A DNA stretch of 64,000 nucleotides from contig CANFLR010000007.1 in assembly GCA_947447945.1 (NCBI GenBank), forward strand, positions 1-64,000, read 5' to 3'. Every line of letters begins with the position of its first letter. Within the stretch, counting starts at the first letter, position 1. The DNA comes from Burkholderiaceae bacterium (GTDB lineage: Bacteria > Pseudomonadota > Gammaproteobacteria > Burkholderiales > Burkholderiaceae). Both the position numbers and the translations under genes were made by a program. Below are positions 59,371-64,000 of this stretch, piece by piece. The notes below the pieces were generated by a model. It did no database searches, had not been told where the DNA came from, and saw only the letters and a list, made by a program, of their open reading frames with translations.

Positions 59371-60656
59371 TCTTTGCTAGCGGCCAACTGTGGTTGATAG
59401 AGCTTCACGGTTTTTACACCTTGATCGTCGAATTGCACAATCTCCATCACAATTCCCGCAATCCGAATGCTGACATCATGATCAGGAATAGCTTCTAGTT
59501 TTTCAAGGATTAGGCCATTGAGGGTGCGTGGCCCATCTAATGGTAGATCAAGGTCTAGCAGGCGATTGAGGTCGCGCAGTGAGGCCCCGCCACTGGCTAT
59601 GTAAGTTCCATCTGCTAGCCAATGTGGATCATTTGAGAGGCTGGAGAATGAGGTTGTGAACTCACCAATCAGCTCTTCAACAATATCTTCAAATGTCACA
59701 AGGCCTAGTACTTCACCATATTCATTTACTACTAAGCTAAGGCGTTGTTGATTGTCCTGAAAAAACTGCATCTGCTGCAATACGGGCGTACCGCTAGGAA
59801 TAAAGTAGGGTTCATTCACTAAAGCTTTGAAGTCTTGATGCTTGAGAACGGTATGGCCAAGCAGAGACAAGGTCTTTTTGACAGGCAAAATACCAATGAT
59901 GCGCTCGGAGTCACCATCGCAGACTGGGAGCTTATTGTGATAGCAGGTCTCTAGTTGTTGGACCACCTCATCGATGGGTCTAGAAAGATCAAGAATTTCA
60001 ATCTTTGATCTAGGTGTCATGACATCGTCCACCAAGATATTTTCTAAATTGAATAAATTGAGAAGAATATTACGATGATGATTTGATACAAAGCGATTGG
60101 ACTCCAGCACTAGGCTATGCAACTCCTCTTTACTCATAGTCCGATTTTCTTTGGAGGTTTCTAGGCCAGAAACCCTCATCAATCCAGAAACAAAGTTATT
60201 AATAAACCAAAGTAATGGCTTAAGGGCATATGTGAGCGGCAGGATGAACCAGCCAACATGAGAAGCAATTTTTTCCGGAAAGGCTGCCCCAATGACCTTT
60301 GGGGTAATTTCGCTAAAAATGATAATTAATAATGCGACGACTAAGGTTGCAATCGTGAGGACTAAGCCGCTATCACCAAAAAGATGTAGTGCAATTCCAG
60401 TGACCAAGATTGGTAAGATCGTATTAATGAGATTGTTCGATATCAACAGCACTGAGAGTAGTGAGTCAATGCGTTTTAAAAGCCTTTCTGCTAAGGCTGC
60501 CCCGGGGTTACCGCCATTTGCCATGGCGCGCAGTCGATGACGATTGGACGACAGCATGCTGGTTTCTGCCATCGAGAAAAAGCCGGAGAGAGCAAGTAAA
60601 AACAGGACGAGAGCTACCTGGGCAATAAAAGGCCAATCGTCAAAAAAGGTGTCCAT
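59367..60656 (-). CDS. HlyC/CorC family CNNM-CBS membrane protein
   Basis: This 429-residue protein has an N-terminal CNNM (DUF21) membrane domain with SGFFSMAETSMLSSNRHRL, a CBS pair (about 200-325, DDVMTPRSKIEILDL and VLGLVTFEDIVEELIGE) and a C-terminal CorC_HlyC domain. Relatives act in magnesium or cobalt efflux. ATG 60656 is chosen; a TTG at 60689 would add 11 residues. It leads the run and overlaps pilB by four bases. Confidence 0.9.
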   Translation of the reverse strand: MDTFFDDWPFIAQVALVLFLLALSGFFSMAETSMLSSNRHRLRAMANGGNPGAALAERLLKRIDSLLSVLLISNNLINTILPILVTGIALHLFGDSGLVLTIATLVVALLIIIFSEITPKVIGAAFPEKIASHVGWFILPLTYALKPLLWFINNFVSGLMRVSGLETSKENRTMSKEELHSLVLESNRFVSNHHRNILLNLFNLENILVDDVMTPRSKIEILDLSRPIDEVVQQLETCYHNKLPVCDGDSERIIGILPVKKTLSLLGHTVLKHQDFKALVNEPYFIPSGTPVLQQMQFFQDNQQRLSLVVNEYGEVLGLVTFEDIVEELIGEFTTSFSSLSNDPHWLADGTYIASGGASLRDLNRLLDLDLPLDGPRTLNGLILEKLEAIPDHDVSIRIAGIVMEIVQFDDQGVKTVKLYQPQLAASKD

Positions 60657-60774
60657 CGGGTATGCCTGCAAAGAATACGGAAGATTCAATATAGCAAAGT
60701 GCTATTTCAAGCGCTATAGGCAGCGCCATCTTCCGCAACGATTTATTTCCTTTAGTTATGTCAGAATCTTCCTC

Positions 60775-61287
60775 ATGGCATTCTCAGAAAAGAAATCTTT
60801 GTCACAAAGTGTTCAATATTGCGTTATTGAGGCGCCTTTTGGTCGTCTAGGTATTGCAACGGAGATAGTCGATGGCAGCTTGATGTTATCGAAAATTGAC
60901 TATTTACCCTTGGAAGTGAAGTTAAGTCCGGCAGGCAATCAACTGGCAAAAGAGGCGGCTAAGCAATGCGCTAACTATTTTAAGAATCCCAGACATCGCT
61001 TTGACCTGCCTTTGAAGCCAGTTGGCACAGAGCATCAGCAAAAGGTTTGGCGGGCTGTTCAAGATATTCCCCTTGGTAGTACAGCGACCTATGGTGAGGT
61101 GGCGAAGAAGATTAGGAGTGGTCCTAGGGCGGTTGGTACTGCATGTGGCGCCAATCCCTATCCTTTAATTGCACCATGCCATCGGGTGATATCGGCCCAA
61201 GGGATTGGGGGTTTTATGAAAGAAGATTCTCCCGGATTCTATCGGCAAATCAAACTCTGGCTTTTAAAGCATGAGGGCGTTCTTTAG
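60775..61287 (+). CDS. ogt: Methylated-DNA-protein-cysteine methyltransferase
   Basis: This 170-residue suicide repair protein takes methyl groups from O6-methylguanine. The acceptor Cys135 lies in IAPCHRVI, preceded by GSTATYGEVA and RAVGTACGANPYP, the DNA-binding and active-site blocks. ATG 60775 is chosen because the protein core begins there; the longer in-frame extension overlaps the divergent CorC gene. Confidence 0.95.
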   Translation: MAFSEKKSLSQSVQYCVIEAPFGRLGIATEIVDGSLMLSKIDYLPLEVKLSPAGNQLAKEAAKQCANYFKNPRHRFDLPLKPVGTEHQQKVWRAVQDIPLGSTATYGEVAKKIRSGPRAVGTACGANPYPLIAPCHRVISAQGIGGFMKEDSPGFYRQIKLWLLKHEGVL

Positions 61288-61294
61288 TGGTGAC

Positions 61295-62272
61295 TTATTC
61301 CAGGGTAGCAAGTTTTCTTAAAGGCCTAGTCCATAAGTAAAAGAAGCTTTTTATCAGCATATCGTTGCTGGCAGAAAATTTCATAAAGCCATAGAAAGAC
61401 CAGACAGTGTTTCTCGAAAGCTTGATCTCATCCTTCGTTTGAAAGTGGTGCCTTGAGGCAATCTTACCCAGCGTTAGTACTGCTAGGCCAAGCGCTAGAA
61501 AGCAAAAACGGCGCATACCCACTTGTTTTTTGGGGATCAGAAGGGTGTAAGTGAGTGAGGCATTTAGTTTTTGGTAGGCGATGCCTAGTAGCTCGCGTTG
61601 GGTCATATTGACTGGCTTCCAAGATACGCCACGAGCGTGATCTTCAGGAGAATCTTTCAGAATATTAGTCATTTGCAAAGCCTGGCCAAAGGCTATTGCA
61701 AGGTGCTCGTGACCTTGAATATTTTTTGAGAATTGAGGGGAGTAGTGACGAAAAATAGTGGTGAGAAGTTCTCCCACGACTCCAGCTACTACGTAGCAAT
61801 ACTCTTCAAATTCAGCTAAGTCTTTTAAGCCAGACGCAGTTTGCTTGACATGAAAACGAGACATACCCTCGGACATAATGGAAATGCAACGACCCACCGC
61901 CTCTTGATCATGATGCGAGCAGGTATGCAGTATTCGTAAGACGGTAGGGGTGTGCGCAATCAAATCCAATTCATCATGATTTGGATAATTTTTTAATGCC
62001 TCCAGGCAAGGCCCTACAAAGGACTCAACGGGAGTTCTGTCTAGCACTGCGTCTAGAAACAATTGTGAGAGGTGTCTTTTGAGCTCTGGATTAAGGTCTG
62101 TAGCATCTTCTATTGTGTCGACGATACGGCACAGCAGGTAGGTATTACCCACCACCTTTTCAATGAGTGGCGGCAGGAGGGGAATAGTGAGGGCAAATGT
62201 GCGAGAAACTGAAGATAAGATGGCTTTTTGATAGGCCAAGTCGTTTTGGGGGTTCTGAAGGGGTTGATTCAC
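61295..62272 (-). CDS. Squalene/phytoene synthase family protein
   Basis: This 325-residue isoprenyl synthase has both aspartate-rich motifs: DTIED (52-56) and ILKDSPED, plus SRTFALTIPLLPP at the N-terminus and the YCYVVAGVVGELLT segment. A hydrophobic C-terminal region follows. The pattern resembles farnesyl-diphosphate farnesyltransferase (squalene synthase) more than HpnC/HpnD, but product cannot be told by eye. The start is GTG. No hopanoid or carotenoid partner genes are nearby. Confidence 0.85.
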   Translation of the reverse strand: MNQPLQNPQNDLAYQKAILSSVSRTFALTIPLLPPLIEKVVGNTYLLCRIVDTIEDATDLNPELKRHLSQLFLDAVLDRTPVESFVGPCLEALKNYPNHDELDLIAHTPTVLRILHTCSHHDQEAVGRCISIMSEGMSRFHVKQTASGLKDLAEFEEYCYVVAGVVGELLTTIFRHYSPQFSKNIQGHEHLAIAFGQALQMTNILKDSPEDHARGVSWKPVNMTQRELLGIAYQKLNASLTYTLLIPKKQVGMRRFCFLALGLAVLTLGKIASRHHFQTKDEIKLSRNTVWSFYGFMKFSASNDMLIKSFFYLWTRPLRKLATLE

Positions 62273-62345
62273 GGGGCAATTATGTCAGACCCATTTGGTT
62301 CAAAAGGATTCAAAATTCTGATTTTGAGAAATGATCTGGCAATAT

Positions 62346-62359
62346 ACTTTTAAAAAAGT
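62346..62359. repeat. 14-base palindrome upstream of panE
   Basis: ACTTTT-AA-AAAAGT, in the 174-base gap between the squalene synthase-like gene and panE. It could be an operator or chance in an AT-rich gap. Confidence 0.3.
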
Positions 62360-62398
62360 GTTTAAAGTCGGGTATACAAAATTATGTTGCGCTGCACA

Positions 62399-62415
62399 AT
62401 GTTACCCTCTAACAT
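62399..62415. promoter_or_regulatory. Operator-like inverted repeat upstream of panE
   Basis: ATGTTA-CCCTC-TAACAT, perfect 6-base arms with a 5-base centre, 31 bases before the panE ATG. The form fits a dimeric regulator such as a LysR-type protein, but the regulator is unknown. Confidence 0.4.
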
Positions 62416-62446
62416 GTCATGAATTCAACTTTTTAGCGGTGTTCTT

Positions 62447-63466
62447 ATGAAAATTTGTGTGATCGGCGGAGGGGGTGCGATTGGCGGTTATCTGGCTGTC
62501 ATGTTGGCCCGAGCGGGTAATGAGGTAACTGTGGTTGCACGTGGAGCTACTTTAGCGGCCATTAAAGAGCGCGGCCTTGCTTTAATCATGGATGATTATC
62601 CCGAGCCATTAGTGGCTGAGGTTAAAGCTGTAGAAAAAATTACTGATGCTGAAACGCCAGATGTTGTGATCTTGGCTGTGAAAGCCCATCAGGTTGAACC
62701 CATCATTAATGATCTTGCGGCCATCATGGGCCCGGAAACCATCTTGATCCCAATGCAAAACGGAATCCCTTGGTGGTATTTCCAAAAGCTCTCAGGCGAA
62801 TATAAAGATCACTCTGTAGAAACAGTTGATGCTTCCGGTTTTGCAAAGCGGGCTATTAATCCTGACAACGTCATTGGCTGCGTAGTCTATCCCGCAACCT
62901 TTACTCAGGCGCCTGGCGTAATTCGTCATGTTGAAGGTAATCGCCTCCCGCTTGGTGAATTGGACGGTAAAGTCACTGAGCGCATTCAAAAGTTATCTGA
63001 GATGATGGGGGCGGCAGGTTTCAAGTCCCCAATCCTTGAAGATATTCGTTCTGAGATTTGGCTCAAGCTTTGGGGCAACATGACCTTTAATCCGATCAGC
63101 TCCCTAACGCACGGAACCTTGGAGGGCATTTGCCAATACCCACTCACTAAAGAATTAGCGCGCAGCATGATGGCTGAAGCCCAAACGATTGCTGAGAAGC
63201 TTGGCGTTACTTTTCGTGTTGACATTGAGCGTCGTATTGCTGGTGCTGAAAAAGTCGGCAAACACAAAACTTCAATGTTGCAAGACTTGGAAGCTGGCCG
63301 CAGCTTGGAGATTGATGCCCTCTTGGGTTCTGTCATCGAGCTGGGAAAGATTACTGATACTCCAACGCCGTGCCTGAACACTGTTTTTGCTTTAACGAAG
63401 TATTTGGATGTGAATGTTCAAGCCTCTAAGGGAAGCCTGGCTCTGCCAACTGTGTCGGGTTTTTGA
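62447..63466 (+). CDS. panE: 2-dehydropantoate 2-reductase
   Basis: This 339-residue NADPH enzyme has the Rossmann motif CVIGGGGAIGGYLAVMLARAG at the N-terminus, AVKAHQVEPII, MQNGIPWW, WLKLWGNMTFNPISSLT and the C-terminal KTSMLQDLEAGRSLEIDALLG, all ApbA/PanE landmarks. It reduces ketopantoate in pantothenate synthesis; related ketoacid reductases share the fold, so the substrate is probable, not certain. Confidence 0.87.
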   Translation: MKICVIGGGGAIGGYLAVMLARAGNEVTVVARGATLAAIKERGLALIMDDYPEPLVAEVKAVEKITDAETPDVVILAVKAHQVEPIINDLAAIMGPETILIPMQNGIPWWYFQKLSGEYKDHSVETVDASGFAKRAINPDNVIGCVVYPATFTQAPGVIRHVEGNRLPLGELDGKVTERIQKLSEMMGAAGFKSPILEDIRSEIWLKLWGNMTFNPISSLTHGTLEGICQYPLTKELARSMMAEAQTIAEKLGVTFRVDIERRIAGAEKVGKHKTSMLQDLEAGRSLEIDALLGSVIELGKITDTPTPCLNTVFALTKYLDVNVQASKGSLALPTVSGF

Positions 63467-63505
63467 GTTGCCCGCAAGGGTTTTTGGTTTTAATGAGACT
63501 GCTTT

Positions 63506-64000
63506 TTATTCGAAACGATTATCTAGGCGGCCAACACCTTCAATAACGATGCTCACCTTGCTGCCTGGTTTCATGGAGCCTACACCTACTGATGTGCCAC
63601 AGGCAATAATGTCACCCGCATGCAGAGGAACATCTTGTGAGATTAGGCTAACCAATTTTGCTGGCGGGAAAATCATGTCTGCAATAGGATAGTTTTGACG
63701 CTCCTGATCGTTCAAAATGGTTTTAATGTGCAGCTTGCTAGGATCAATATCGGTAGTGATGTAAGGGCCAAATACGCCAAAGGTATTAAAGCTTTTAGCA
63801 CGAGTCCACTGCGCATATCCAGGATCGCGATTCAGAATTTCAATGGCAGTGACATCATTAATACAGGTGTAGCCAAAAATAGCATTAGCAGCTTCAGTCT
63901 CACTTGCCTCGTGGCACGTTTTACCAATCACAATTCCAAGCTCCCCTTCATACACGACTTTCCCTGAGTAAGAATGTGGGGTGCGGATGATTTGGTTGGC
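63506..64000 (-). CDS. Fumarylacetoacetate hydrolase family protein, 5' end outside window
   Basis: The gene runs off the window edge; 164 C-terminal residues are present, and the reading frame stays open to base 64000. FAH-family features are the metal-ligand stretch VYEGELGIVIGK, GYTCINDVTA, DMIFPPAKLVSLIS and GDIIACGTSVGVG. Such enzymes cleave or decarboxylate beta-diketo acids, often in aromatic degradation. The start cannot be defined. Confidence 0.88.
   Translation of the reverse strand, partial: ANQIIRTPHSYSGKVVYEGELGIVIGKTCHEASETEAANAIFGYTCINDVTAIEILNRDPGYAQWTRAKSFNTFGVFGPYITTDIDPSKLHIKTILNDQERQNYPIADMIFPPAKLVSLISQDVPLHAGDIIACGTSVGVGSMKPGSKVSIVIEGVGRLDNRFE

Noticed and set aside
60544-60774. 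Longer N-terminal extension of Ogt
   Set aside because: It overlaps the divergent CorC-like coding region and has no family similarity; the protein core starts at 60775.
63470-63490. Terminator after panE (CCC-GCAA-GGG then T run)
   Set aside because: The stem is only three base pairs; too weak to call.
1-64000. tRNA, rRNA, CRISPR, insertion sequences or prophage
   Set aside because: I saw no cloverleaf, repeat-spacer array, terminal inverted repeats or transposase-like protein by reading; a tRNAscan or ISfinder run would settle it.

Overview
The window looks like a chromosomal core region of a freshwater betaproteobacterium of the Burkholderiaceae, most like Polynucleobacter. The evidence is protein-level: a phasin tail, the hemA-prfA-prmC-grxD-rmuC order, an insert-bearing MurD, a peroxiredoxin between ftsZ and lpxC, a DUF721/DciA gene between lpxC and secA, and zapD beside coaE and pilBCD. 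Base composition is moderate by eye. Genes are tightly packed, with many ATGA/GTGA start-stop overlaps. I see no transposase, integrase, phage gene, CRISPR array, rRNA or tRNA. No gap between genes exceeds 300 bases; the largest is the 273 bases upstream of mraZ.

Layout. 1-180: phasin 3' end and a terminator. 262-5197 (minus): hemA-prfA-prmC-grxD-rmuC, covering tetrapyrrole entry, release factor 1 and its methylase, a CGFS glutaredoxin and RmuC. 5241-10086: a small membrane protein, then ubiH-dsbC-M61 peptidase-ung (minus). 10126-12286: ychF, a winged-helix regulator and a divergent membrane protein. 12283-16922 (minus): rpe-trpE-trpG-trpD-trpC. 16972-19424: apaG, mltA and an enoyl-CoA hydratase, with a 37-residue membrane ORF on the opposite strand. 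19411-25113: an M20 amidohydrolase and the biotin genes bioA-bioF-bioD, divergent from bioB. 25128-25757: coq7.

26031-45046 is a complete dcw cluster: mraZ-rsmH-ftsL-ftsI-murE-murF-mraY-murD-ftsW-murG-murC-ddlB-ftsQ-ftsA-ftsZ, then a peroxiredoxin and lpxC. Its upstream gap is unusually rich in sites: a perfect LexA-type dyad, two more perfect dyads, a sigma70-like promoter and three 10-bp MraZ-type repeats. Next come a DciA-like gene and secA, ended by two tandem terminator hairpins.

48542-52738 is the most distinctive module, an apparent tungsten aldehyde oxidoreductase operon of the AorABC type: a 16-cysteine ferredoxin, a tungstopterin subunit, an FAD subunit, a MoaD-like carrier and an unrecognised 98-residue protein that, like the MoaD protein, ends in glycines. 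52783-55328 carries argJ, a DUF815 ATPase and mutT. 55325-60656 (minus) is a CorC-like gene followed by short pilB, pilC, short pilD, coaE and zapD. The end holds ogt, a squalene/phytoene synthase-like gene, panE and the 3' part of a fumarylacetoacetate hydrolase family gene cut by the window edge.
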